Origin: Mycolicibacterium litorale
GTDB taxonomy: Bacteria; Actinomycetota; Actinomycetes; Mycobacteriales; Mycobacteriaceae
NCBI RefSeq assembly: GCF_010731695.1
Contig: NZ_AP022586.1
Span: forward strand, 4,960,001-5,024,000
Direction: 5' to 3'
Length of the DNA: 64,000 nt
Shown: piece by piece, positions 18,557-25,691 of the stretch
Position numbering within the stretch: the stretch's first letter is position 1
How the letters are laid out: each line of letters begins with the position of its first letter
Notes under the pieces: generated by a model
The model's database searches: none
Told to the model about the DNA's origin: nothing
Seen by the model: only the letters and a program-made list of their open reading frames with translations
Translations under genes and position numbers: made by a program

Positions 18557-19534
18557 TCACTGACTGGAACTCATGAACGTCGCCCTGAAGTCGGTCACGG
18601 CGTCGGTCAATCGCGGGCTCTTTGAAAGGAAGACGCTGAGCTGATTCGTGTATTCATCCCAGGATGATTCACCGAGTTGGCCGCGCACTTCGTTAGGCGA
18701 GAACAATCTTGCTCCGTCGAAGAACTGTGGCGATATATCACTGTTGGGACCATTTATCAGGCCGCTTGCGAGGCGATACTGCAATTGCGCGGCAACATCG
18801 CCGACATCAAGCGCATACTGGCCAACCGATTGGAAACCACTGGATTTGGCGGCACCAAGTAACCGCGCGGCACGCATCAAGGAGACGTTGCGAGGCTGCA
18901 CCGAGGCGGGGTCCGCCACCGCGGACTGAGCGAAAGTCGATTCGTAGTCATCGACCAACTCGGCCAACGCAGTGCTCAAATGCTGCGCTGCCGCCTCTCC
19001 GGTCCGCAGGGCGGCGAAGACAGCCACAGTCCTTGGCATCGCGCCGTTCACTGGATCGAGCGGTTCGAAGTCCGAAGTGCCGCGAGGATCGCCGACCATC
19101 GCCCCTAGGTAGGGAATGAGAGCCGCCGCGTAGCTCTCGGTGAGTTCTGGATTAACTTCGCCGATCGATCCGCTTGTCGTATCATTGCCCGCGCCCCCTC
19201 GAAGTTCATTCGAATTGTTGGCAACAAATTGGGCGAGGGCCCGTGCGGTTTGGCCAGCCATAGCACGCCGACCGGCTTCCGTCGAAGTTGCGTCGTCGGG
19301 TATCCAGCTGAAAAGAGCTGTGACTCGACCACTCTCGCCTTCCCACGAATGCGAAGTCACCTTCTCTAGGAATTCATCACCGCCTGGCGATGTGAGACGG
19401 TCGTGAACAGTCTGTGGGGACGAGTCGACGGGCAGATCGGGTGCTCCGTCGGAACACGCGCTCGAAAGTCCAGTGGCGGTGGCTACGCAGAGAAGGACTA
19501 TGAGCATTCTCCGGAGATTGGCGAGGTGTCTCAT
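18557..19534 (-). CDS. Putative lipoprotein resembling the C-terminus of the adjacent effector
   Basis: 325 residues. The N-terminus (MRHLANLRRMLIVLLCVATATG, split by a lipobox-like SSAC) predicts export and lipidation. Residues from about 123 to the end match the C-terminal part of the neighbouring effector: both have SIGEVNPEL/TIGEVNPEL, AMVGD, a PLD segment, a shared YETSFA/YESTFA motif, an AARLLG/AGRMLG segment, and a final stretch of the type PxEVRxxxGExxWDxYxNxLxxxxSKxPxL. ATG 19534 overlaps the effector stop as ATGA. GC content is clearly below flanking genes. Role unknown: decoy or immunity protein, or surface receptor. Confidence 0.7.
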   Translation of the reverse strand: MRHLANLRRMLIVLLCVATATGLSSACSDGAPDLPVDSSPQTVHDRLTSPGGDEFLEKVTSHSWEGESGRVTALFSWIPDDATSTEAGRRAMAGQTARALAQFVANNSNELRGGAGNDTTSGSIGEVNPELTESYAAALIPYLGAMVGDPRGTSDFEPLDPVNGAMPRTVAVFAALRTGEAAAQHLSTALAELVDDYESTFAQSAVADPASVQPRNVSLMRAARLLGAAKSSGFQSVGQYALDVGDVAAQLQYRLASGLINGPNSDISPQFFDGARLFSPNEVRGQLGESSWDEYTNQLSVFLSKSPRLTDAVTDFRATFMSSSQ

Positions 19535-21819
19535 CGGGGCATCTCGTTCGGTCCGATGCCCGTGATGTTGCCGAAACTGAATTGAAAGTCGGTAGAAGCG
19601 CCTATAAGAGATGGATACTTGGACATGTAGGTCTGAAGTTTGTTCGAGTAATCGTCCCAGCCCTCTTCGCCGTACAGACTCCTCACTTCAGCCGGCGTCA
19701 TGAGAGGTCCGGCGCCGTTGTTGTGAAAGTAGGTGGCTGGGATGTCCGCGTTGGGCGCATCGACCATTCCTGCGGCGATCGTGTACTGAGCCTGCGTCAC
19801 TGCAACGCCAAGGTCTCTCTGATCTCCGTTAGGCCCAACATCGGTTGAACCTGTGCCGAGAGGGAAGTCGCGTTCATTCGGTTCCGGACCGATAAAGCCG
19901 TCTTGAAGCGCCGCTGCAACGCGGTCTCCGCCCGGAATATTGGCCGCGACGGTGTCATATGCGGCGCTCTTCAACTCCCAAGCTGCTTTGGCCTGGTCGT
20001 AGGCGCTCAGTCTTTCATTGACATTGTCGGCCTTGGTCTGAATGTCGGCGCCAGCGTCGATAAGTCCGAGCATTCGGCCAGCTTTTCGCAGGTCGTCGGA
20101 CCGCGGATCTGTGCCCTCGATGACGGGGTTTTCAGCGGCGGCTGACGCGAAGCTTGTCTCGTACTGGGCGGCCTTCAAGTAGGCCTGGCCATTGAAGTGC
20201 TTGGCAGCGTCGGGATCCGAATCTATGACTGCGAAGACATTGCGTGTGTTGGGCATATCACCTCCGAGGCGATCCAGTGGGTCGAAGCCATTCGCGAGAC
20301 CCGCATCACCCACCATCGCCGCTTGATATGGCTCGAGTCCTTGGCCGAACGCCCGGACGAGTTCGGGGTTCACTTCACCGATGGTGTGGTGGCCAGGAAG
20401 GTCGAGCAATTCGCCACCATGCACACCGAGGTATCGGCCATAGGCTTCAGCGGTGTCGGCAGCGATCTGTGCTTCGGGGCCGTGGGTGTTCCGAGTCCAC
20501 TCGAAGAGATTCCCTGCGGCTTCGCCGTTGTCGTCCCAGATCCGCTCGGTGACGCCCTTCATGAACTTGTCCGGGTCAATTCCTTCGATATGGCCGTCGC
20601 CGTTCGTGATGGCGTCGTGGATCGCATGGTGATCGGGCGAGACGGCATTGAACACATCGGAGACCACTGGGTCAATGTATCGAGGCCGCTGATCGTCCGG
20701 CAGGTTGTATTCCTCTGCTCCTTGTCGCCACGCGTCGGAGTCCATGATGTCCGCCGCTTTCCGCAGCATTCCACGATCAATTTCCGTATTGGTTTGGAAT
20801 TTGTCGTCGCCGTCCTGCACGATGCCGGCGATCTTCTCAAGCTCATCCGATTGCCAAGAGTCAGGGGCGTTCAGCGCTTCTTGGACGCTGCGAGGCAGCT
20901 GGTCATATCCGCCCTTCACCGGCTGGCTCGGGTCATCCAGAGCGCCGACCTCTGTTTCGGTCTTAGGGAACTGGGTGTCGGGGTCGCTCATGAGCTGCCA
21001 TGAGTCGCCAATGATGTCTTTGTGGTCGCCGAGCTTCTGCTCGACTTCGTGCAGACGATCGACGCTCATGCCCTGCTGTTGCGCCTGCATCTGGCTCAGG
21101 TATGACCCCTGTTCGGGAGTCAAGGGCTGGCCGGGTTCTATGGAGTCGAGTACTTCATCGACGCGACCGGCGGCCTGCTCGTCACCCGCCAAGGCCGCCT
21201 GAACGTCTTGCTCGGCTTGTCGGTCCGATGGGGTCGGCCCCATCTCCTCCTCGTTGGAGACCAGTTGAATCTCCGGGTCGTCCTTATCGTCCTTCTTTTC
21301 GTCCTTCTCGCCGTTGCCGAACTTCTGATCGCGCGCCAGCGCCTCGAATTCCGGGCCCAACTTCGCGATGTTCTGCGCCACCGTGTTCGACTCGGCGTTG
21401 GTCTTCTGCACGACCTCGGTCAGCTGACCGAGCCCCTTGTTCGCGATCTGCATGAGGAACATGTCGCGCTGCTTGCCCGGCGGGATGCTGTTGGCCGCGT
21501 CGGTCACCCACTGCTTCACCTGGTCGAGATTCTGCCGACCGGTCGCCACCACCTGCGCGGACTGGTCGACCTGCTGCGCGATCTTGCGGTCCAACTCGGC
21601 CAGCTGCGTGAACACCTTCTGGTGGTCGGTGTTGGCCTTGTCGTAATTCGCCGCCGCGGCCCCGGACCACTTCGATCCCGGCGCCGCCGCGGTGACCCCC
21701 GAGCCCAGCGTGGCCAGTTGCGGGCTCTTGTCGAAGTCCGTGCCGCTTTGCGGGGTGCCCTGACCGAAAGTCTGCCTGGCGTTGTCCCAGGTCGTGTAGA
21801 AACCGTCGAGGGCGCTCAC
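19531..21819 (-). CDS. EspA/EspE-like type VII secretion effector with TPR-region C-terminus
   Basis: 762-residue protein. Residues 1-170 resemble the EspA/EspE N-terminal domain of type VII (ESX) substrates: helical, with a WSG turn at residue 51 and an N-terminal YTTWD (YxxxD form), and no Sec signal. A charged linker (KDEKKDDKDD) separates it from a helical C-terminal region (about 200-762) of the mycobacterial TPR-repeat-region type. GTG 21819 is chosen because the conserved SALDGFYTTW segment starts there. The N-terminal part has normal high GC while the C-terminal part is much lower, a mosaic typical of polymorphic effectors. The toxic activity, if any, cannot be assigned. Confidence 0.7.
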   Translation of the reverse strand: MSALDGFYTTWDNARQTFGQGTPQSGTDFDKSPQLATLGSGVTAAAPGSKWSGAAAANYDKANTDHQKVFTQLAELDRKIAQQVDQSAQVVATGRQNLDQVKQWVTDAANSIPPGKQRDMFLMQIANKGLGQLTEVVQKTNAESNTVAQNIAKLGPEFEALARDQKFGNGEKDEKKDDKDDPEIQLVSNEEEMGPTPSDRQAEQDVQAALAGDEQAAGRVDEVLDSIEPGQPLTPEQGSYLSQMQAQQQGMSVDRLHEVEQKLGDHKDIIGDSWQLMSDPDTQFPKTETEVGALDDPSQPVKGGYDQLPRSVQEALNAPDSWQSDELEKIAGIVQDGDDKFQTNTEIDRGMLRKAADIMDSDAWRQGAEEYNLPDDQRPRYIDPVVSDVFNAVSPDHHAIHDAITNGDGHIEGIDPDKFMKGVTERIWDDNGEAAGNLFEWTRNTHGPEAQIAADTAEAYGRYLGVHGGELLDLPGHHTIGEVNPELVRAFGQGLEPYQAAMVGDAGLANGFDPLDRLGGDMPNTRNVFAVIDSDPDAAKHFNGQAYLKAAQYETSFASAAAENPVIEGTDPRSDDLRKAGRMLGLIDAGADIQTKADNVNERLSAYDQAKAAWELKSAAYDTVAANIPGGDRVAAALQDGFIGPEPNERDFPLGTGSTDVGPNGDQRDLGVAVTQAQYTIAAGMVDAPNADIPATYFHNNGAGPLMTPAEVRSLYGEEGWDDYSNKLQTYMSKYPSLIGASTDFQFSFGNITGIGPNEMPR

Positions 21820-21856
21820 CGCCGCGTCACCCCGCCGCGTCGCAACATCATTTGCC

Positions 21857-21936
21857 CAGTATCCCGTACCCCGGACCACCACGGTGGCACGAATTCGCCC
21901 GGACCGGGCAATATGCACATCGACGGCACAGCGGTG
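21857..21936. repeat. Direct repeat copy A (relic of the Rv3635-like gene's 3' end)
   Basis: 80 bases that match 25612-25691 without gaps at about 68 of 80 positions; the first 20 are identical. Read on the minus strand it still encodes CILPGPGEFVPP, clearly related to the CISPGPVGFVAP tail of the membrane protein at 25631-27436, but the stop codon is replaced by TGG. It lies just upstream of the effector start. Confidence 0.85.
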
Positions 21937-22022
21937 CTCGGGCCGGCGCCGATAGCGTGACCGGTGGTGATTCCGGTCGGTCGGTGTTGGCCCTAACGTT
22001 CAGCTTCGTGGATGTGGCGTGC

Positions 22023-22757
22023 TCACATCGAGAGGTTGCTGCCGCGATGCGTGACGGTGGTAGTCAGTCCGTGCAGGAGGAGGTCCAGACCGCGGTCGAG
22101 TTCGGCGGCGCCGTCGTAGGAACCGATCACGGGCGCCAGCTCGCGTAGGAGCGGGAATTCGGTGAGGGGCAGGCGATGCAGACCCAGGCGCAGGACATGG
22201 TCTGATTCCTCGGGACGTTCCACGATCTCTTGGAGTTCGTCCAGAATGTGGCCGTGCAGGTATCCGAAGAGCACTCGGTAGATGTGCAGGGCATCAGCTC
22301 CGGTGAACCCTGCGCCGGTCAGCAGCGTCAGGACCCCTTCCAGGGGCCGCAGCGTTCCCGGCGGACGCCGCCCGAGCGGGGTCGCCAGGGGGCGCGTGAC
22401 CAGCAGCGGCACCACGTTGGGGTGCGCCAGAGCCAGCCGACGGAAGTCGTGAGCGACCACACGTAACTGATTGGCCCAGTCCGGGTCCGCACTGTCCACG
22501 GTGAGTTGGCTCAGGACGACTTCGACGACACCGTCGAGCACGGCGCCCTTGTTGGGAACGTGCCGGTAGAGCACCGTCGGATCCCGCTTCAGCGCCTCAC
22601 TGAGACGTCGCATGGACAGACCGCTCTCTCCATCGCGATCCAAGATCGTCAACGCCGTCTGCAGTATCAGCGAGCGTGAGATCGGACCGCCGCCGAGTCT
22701 GGTGTCCAGCACTTCGCCGTCATTCACGTCGGCGATGCGATCCTTCCGTTCGGTCAT
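22023..22757 (-). CDS. TetR-family regulator of the stress module
   Basis: 244-residue TetR-type repressor. The N-terminal helix-turn-helix lies at about residues 45-75 (LSMRRLSEALKRDPTVLYRHVPNKGAVL), and the C-terminal helical ligand domain resembles the TetR_C tetracycline-repressor type (GADALHIYRVLFGYLHGHI). ATG 22757 has an AAAGG ribosome site. It is divergent from the six-gene module at 22880-25539; palindromes in the shared promoter region are its likely operators. Confidence 0.88.
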   Translation of the reverse strand: MTERKDRIADVNDGEVLDTRLGGGPISRSLILQTALTILDRDGESGLSMRRLSEALKRDPTVLYRHVPNKGAVLDGVVEVVLSQLTVDSADPDWANQLRVVAHDFRRLALAHPNVVPLLVTRPLATPLGRRPPGTLRPLEGVLTLLTGAGFTGADALHIYRVLFGYLHGHILDELQEIVERPEESDHVLRLGLHRLPLTEFPLLRELAPVIGSYDGAAELDRGLDLLLHGLTTTVTHRGSNLSM

Positions 22758-22813
22758 CGTTGCGCCTTTCTGCCCACTCAGGTGGTTGACAACAGCATAG
22801 ACGAACGACGTAG

Positions 22814-22853
22814 GTCAACGGTGTTGACACCACTGGCCAGTGGGGTGTCTACT
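22814..22853 (+). promoter_or_regulatory. Promoter with two embedded palindromes (TetR operator candidates)
   Basis: TTGACA at 22824-22829, an 18-bp spacer and TCTACT at 22848-22853 form a good SigA promoter for the 22880 gene. GTCAAC-GGT-GTTGAC (22814-22828) overlaps the -35 element and CCACTGGCCAGTGG (22830-22843), a perfect 14-bp palindrome, fills the spacer. Binding to either would block RNA polymerase. Confidence 0.7.
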
Positions 22854-22879
22854 AAGGACCTACAGATCAGAGGCGCCAC

Positions 22880-23302
22880 ATGATCGTCATCGTTGGATTG
22901 ATCTTCTTGGGCGCCGCCGCGATCGTCGCCGTCGTGGGGTTACTGAGCAACGCCGGACCGGCACACCAGTTGGCCGACGGCTTCTCTCTCGTCGGCTACA
23001 CGTCACGGGTTCCAGGCACGCTGTTTCTCTCCGGCATCGCGGTCGGAGCGGTCGCGCCGCTGGGTCTTGGCCTCGTGCTTGGCGGCGCCCGCCGTACCGC
23101 CAACCGCGGTCGCAAAGCTCGCCGCCAACTCGCGGTGTCGCAGCGCGAAACCGCGTTCATCAACCGCGAGCACGTCGACGCGGGCGCATCCACCGCGACC
23201 GCGTCGCGGACCGCCCCGACCGCCCGACCGCGCAGCGGCGTACTCGGCCGGTGGCGACGCAGGCAACCGGCCAAGACCGCGCGCGTCGACCGGTCCTGGT
23301 AG
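22880..23302 (+). CDS. Small two-TM membrane protein
   Basis: 140 residues with two hydrophobic helices (about 1-21 and 46-70) and a basic cytoplasmic tail (RRTANRGRKARRQL onward) rich in Arg, Ala and Thr. I do not recognise a named family. It is the first gene after the palindromic promoter and probably the best indicator of regulation by the divergent TetR protein. ATG 22880 is used; the spacing to the promoter predicts a leader of about 20 nt. Confidence 0.75.
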   Translation: MIVIVGLIFLGAAAIVAVVGLLSNAGPAHQLADGFSLVGYTSRVPGTLFLSGIAVGAVAPLGLGLVLGGARRTANRGRKARRQLAVSQRETAFINREHVDAGASTATASRTAPTARPRSGVLGRWRRRQPAKTARVDRSW

Positions 23303-23367
23303 TGGTCACCCCGATTCCGTTTTAGTCGGCCAACGTGGTCGAACCATCACCAAGCGAAGGATTCACC

Positions 23368-23541
23368 ATGACCATCGGTAAGACGATCGCCCACCACGCC
23401 GAAGCCACAAAGGGCGCTGCGAAGAAACTGATCGGCCGCGCGAGCGGGGTCACCCGCCTGCGTACCCAGGGGCGTGCCGGACAGGCCAAAGGGAACTCCA
23501 AACAGTCAGGGGAGAAGGTGAAAGACGCTTTCAGGCTTTGA
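23368..23541 (+). CDS. CsbD-like stress protein
   Basis: 57 residues. The core KGAAKKLIGRASG followed by RTQGRAGQAKGN and GEKVKDAF matches the CsbD family of small hydrophilic general-stress proteins. ATG 23368 is chosen because the CsbD pattern starts soon after it; GCGAAGG upstream may serve as ribosome site. In many actinobacteria csbD-like genes sit with small membrane proteins, as here. Biochemical role unknown. Confidence 0.8.
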   Translation: MTIGKTIAHHAEATKGAAKKLIGRASGVTRLRTQGRAGQAKGNSKQSGEKVKDAFRL

Positions 23542-23592
23542 TTCCACGTCGCACCTGCGACTGTGCAACTCTATAGAAACAAGGTCAACATC

Positions 23593-23772
23593 ATGGTCGT
23601 CCTCGGAATCCTCCTCATCGTTCTTGGGCTGCTCCTCCCGACCCTGGTCCCCACGTTTGCCTTCGCCCATGTCCTCTTGGTCATCGGGATCATTCTGCTC
23701 ATCGTCGGTTTGATACTGATGGTGGTCGGACGGATGGGACATGCGGTCGGCGGCCGGCGTCACTACTACTGA
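23593..23772 (+). CDS. Small membrane protein, DUF6131-like
   Basis: 59 residues, two hydrophobic helices (1-20 and 27-48) and a conserved-looking end GRMGHAVGGRRHYY. This matches small actinobacterial membrane proteins (DUF6131 type as I recall) that end in GGRRHYY/GGRRHWY. ATG 23593 is used, since the ten upstream residues do not fit the family. It is likely part of the envelope-stress response of the module. Confidence 0.75.
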   Translation: MVVLGILLIVLGLLLPTLVPTFAFAHVLLVIGIILLIVGLILMVVGRMGHAVGGRRHYY

Positions 23773-23885
23773 CCCCAGGCCGCCGAGTGCCGGAACGAAG
23801 TCAACTAATCCTGCTACACCGCAACGTCTTTCAAGCAACTCAACTGCGAACAATCGCATCACTAACACAACACAAGGAAATCATC

Positions 23886-24296
23886 ATGACCACGAACACC
23901 ATTGTTCTGATAGTCGTCGTAGCGCTGGCGGCGCTAGCGCTCGCAGCCGTTGTCGCCTGGGCGGCCCTCAGCAAACGAGACCAGCAACGTCACGACCAAG
24001 CAGAAACGATCCGCGGCGAGGCCAGAGACGAGAGCCGGCACGTCACGCAACGCGAAGCCCGCGCCGAGGAGACCGCAGCCAAAGCTCGCGCCGCTCAGGC
24101 CGAAGCTGACGTCAAGGCCGCTCAGGCCAAGGGGTTACAGCAACAGGCTGCCGGTCATCGCCACGAGGCGACCGCCTCCCGCCAGGAGCTCAACGAACAG
24201 TTCCACCGCGCCGACACACTCGATCCCGCTACCCCCGCGCCGAACGGCCGCAACGCCGCGCAGGACAAGCAACAGTCCACCGGCGGCACTCGATGA
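23886..24296 (+). CDS. Membrane-anchored coiled-coil protein
   Basis: 136 residues: one N-terminal transmembrane helix (about 4-28), then a long Ala/Glu/Gln/Arg-rich helix (about 30-115) with the look of a coiled coil (EARAEETAAKARAAQAEADV), and a flexible polar tail. ATG 23886 is preceded by AAGGAAA. Its stop overlaps the next ATG (ATGA at 24293), so they are co-translated. Function unknown; a membrane-linked scaffold or stress protein is a guess. Confidence 0.7.
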   Translation: MTTNTIVLIVVVALAALALAAVVAWAALSKRDQQRHDQAETIRGEARDESRHVTQREARAEETAAKARAAQAEADVKAAQAKGLQQQAAGHRHEATASRQELNEQFHRADTLDPATPAPNGRNAAQDKQQSTGGTR

Positions 24297-24742
24297 ACCC
24301 GGCGCAATCCAGCACCTCAGCGTCGACTGCCCACACCGCGGTTCAGCCAACGGATCAGCACCTCAAGATCGTCAATCTTGCGCTGACAGAGCAGAACAGC
24401 CCGCGCTACGACGTGATGATGCGGCTCTGCCGTCCTCTGACGAGTTACGAGATTCATGAACTCATCGAGCACCGCTCGATTGGCCTCGACGTCTCGCCCG
24501 ATGACCCGTCACAGCTCATAGCAACTCATACCACCCTTGAAGAGGTTCGCGACCGGTTGCCCGAGTTCCACGAACGTCTGGCGGCAGCGGCAGCGAATGG
24601 CCATGCTGCTCAGGACGCGGCTCACCGGGAGGAGAAGGCCCACAACGCGGAAGAAGACCGACGCCAGCTCCTGGTCAGCGATATCAACGCCGCCCTTGGC
24701 GCGTGCGCACACACCCACGATCCGGCGGTGGGTGTGGTGTGA
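24293..24742 (+). CDS. Hypothetical protein of the stress module
   Basis: 149 residues, soluble, no family that I recognise. A polar N-terminus leads to a small structured part (HLKIVNLALTEQNSPRYDVM to DRLPEFHERLAAAA) and a helical, charged C-terminus. It overlaps both neighbours by four bases (ATGA upstream, GTGA downstream), so it belongs to the same translational unit as the coiled-coil and DUF1206 genes. Confidence 0.65.
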   Translation: MNPAQSSTSASTAHTAVQPTDQHLKIVNLALTEQNSPRYDVMMRLCRPLTSYEIHELIEHRSIGLDVSPDDPSQLIATHTTLEEVRDRLPEFHERLAAAAANGHAAQDAAHREEKAHNAEEDRRQLLVSDINAALGACAHTHDPAVGVV

Positions 24743-25539
24743 CCGGAGCCGCAACAGATCTCGCTCAGAACACCGTCTTCGAGCACGTCGCTCGAACCGG
24801 GTACGTCGTCAGCGGGTTGCTCCACGTCATCATCGGATACCTGGCCATCCAGATCGCTCTGGGTACCGGCGGTGGTAGTGCGGATCAATCAGGAGCCTTG
24901 ACTGCTCTGTCGACTAAACCGGGCGGGATCGTTGCGCTCTGGATCGCCGTGATCGCCCTTGTGATCATGGCGTTGTGGCGGCTCGCGGAAACAGCGCTCG
25001 GCCGCTCAACCGATCCGAAGGACCAAGGGAACATGCCGGAACTCCTGGACCGGGTGAAGGCATTCGCGCTCGCGGTCGTTTACTTCGGCTTCGCCTACTC
25101 CACCTTCGGATTCGCACGCGGTGCGGGGCAATCCACCGGTGACACGAATGCCGGTCTGAGCGCTCAGCTCATGCGAACCACCGGCGGCACGGTGGTGCTC
25201 GTCATCGCCGGGATCATCATCGCCGCGGTTGGTGCATACCATGTCTACAAGGGCGCCAGCGGGAGCTTTGTTGATGATCTCCACGGGACGCCCAGCGACT
25301 TGGTGCACCGGCTCGGTCTCGTCGGTTATGTCGCCAAGGGCCTTGTCATCACGGGTGTCGGGGCGCTCGTGATCATCGCCGCGAGCTTCTCCGACCCCGC
25401 CAGAGCCACAGGACTCGACGGCGCACTGAAAGCGCTTGGCGGCCAACCATTCGGAGCGGTCCTTCTGGTTGCGGCCAGTCTGGGAATCATCACCTACGGT
25501 CTCTACAGCTTTGCCATGGCTCGATACGCCAAGATGTAA
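24739..25539 (+). CDS. DUF1206 membrane protein
   Basis: 266-residue membrane protein made of three related two-helix units; each starts near an ARTGYVVSGLLH, DRVKAFALAVVYFGFAY or HRLGLVGYVAKGLVI pattern, typical of the DUF1206 family. Six transmembrane helices are expected. GTG 24739 overlaps the preceding stop as GTGA. DUF1206 genes are often induced by stress in actinobacteria, but their function is unknown. It is the last gene of the module; an inverted repeat follows six bases after the stop. Confidence 0.85.
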   Translation: MTGAATDLAQNTVFEHVARTGYVVSGLLHVIIGYLAIQIALGTGGGSADQSGALTALSTKPGGIVALWIAVIALVIMALWRLAETALGRSTDPKDQGNMPELLDRVKAFALAVVYFGFAYSTFGFARGAGQSTGDTNAGLSAQLMRTTGGTVVLVIAGIIIAAVGAYHVYKGASGSFVDDLHGTPSDLVHRLGLVGYVAKGLVITGVGALVIIAASFSDPARATGLDGALKALGGQPFGAVLLVAASLGIITYGLYSFAMARYAKM

Positions 25540-25544
25540 CGCTG

Positions 25545-25590
25545 TACGCCAGCATGTTCGAGGCGGCCTGCTTGAATGGTTGCTGGCGTA
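25545..25590. repeat. Perfect 10-bp inverted repeat after the DUF1206 gene
   Basis: TACGCCAGCA at 25545-25554 and its reverse complement at 25581-25590, 26 bases apart. It is placed between the converging DUF1206 and Rv3635-like genes, so a U-tract-less terminator is likely; it is also just inside the right-hand direct repeat. Confidence 0.65.
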
Positions 25591-25611
25591 GGCCCTCGCC
25601 CGGCTGCCCAT

Positions 25612-25691
25612 CAGTATCCCGTACCCCGGACTACCTCGGTGCCACGAATCCGACCGGACCGGGGGATATGCACACCGACAACGCCGCGGTG
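25612..25691. repeat. Direct repeat copy B (functional 3' end of the Rv3635-like gene)
   Basis: Gap-free match to 21857-21936. It covers the last 20 codons of the membrane protein and 19 bases past its TAG. Similarity stops abruptly on both sides. Confidence 0.85.

Noticed and set aside
16600..25640. Integrase-mediated island with tRNA-Thr as attachment site
   Set aside because: I found no integrase gene in the hotspot, and by eye no second copy of the tRNA 3' end at its far border; only the 80-bp repeats farther in are supported.
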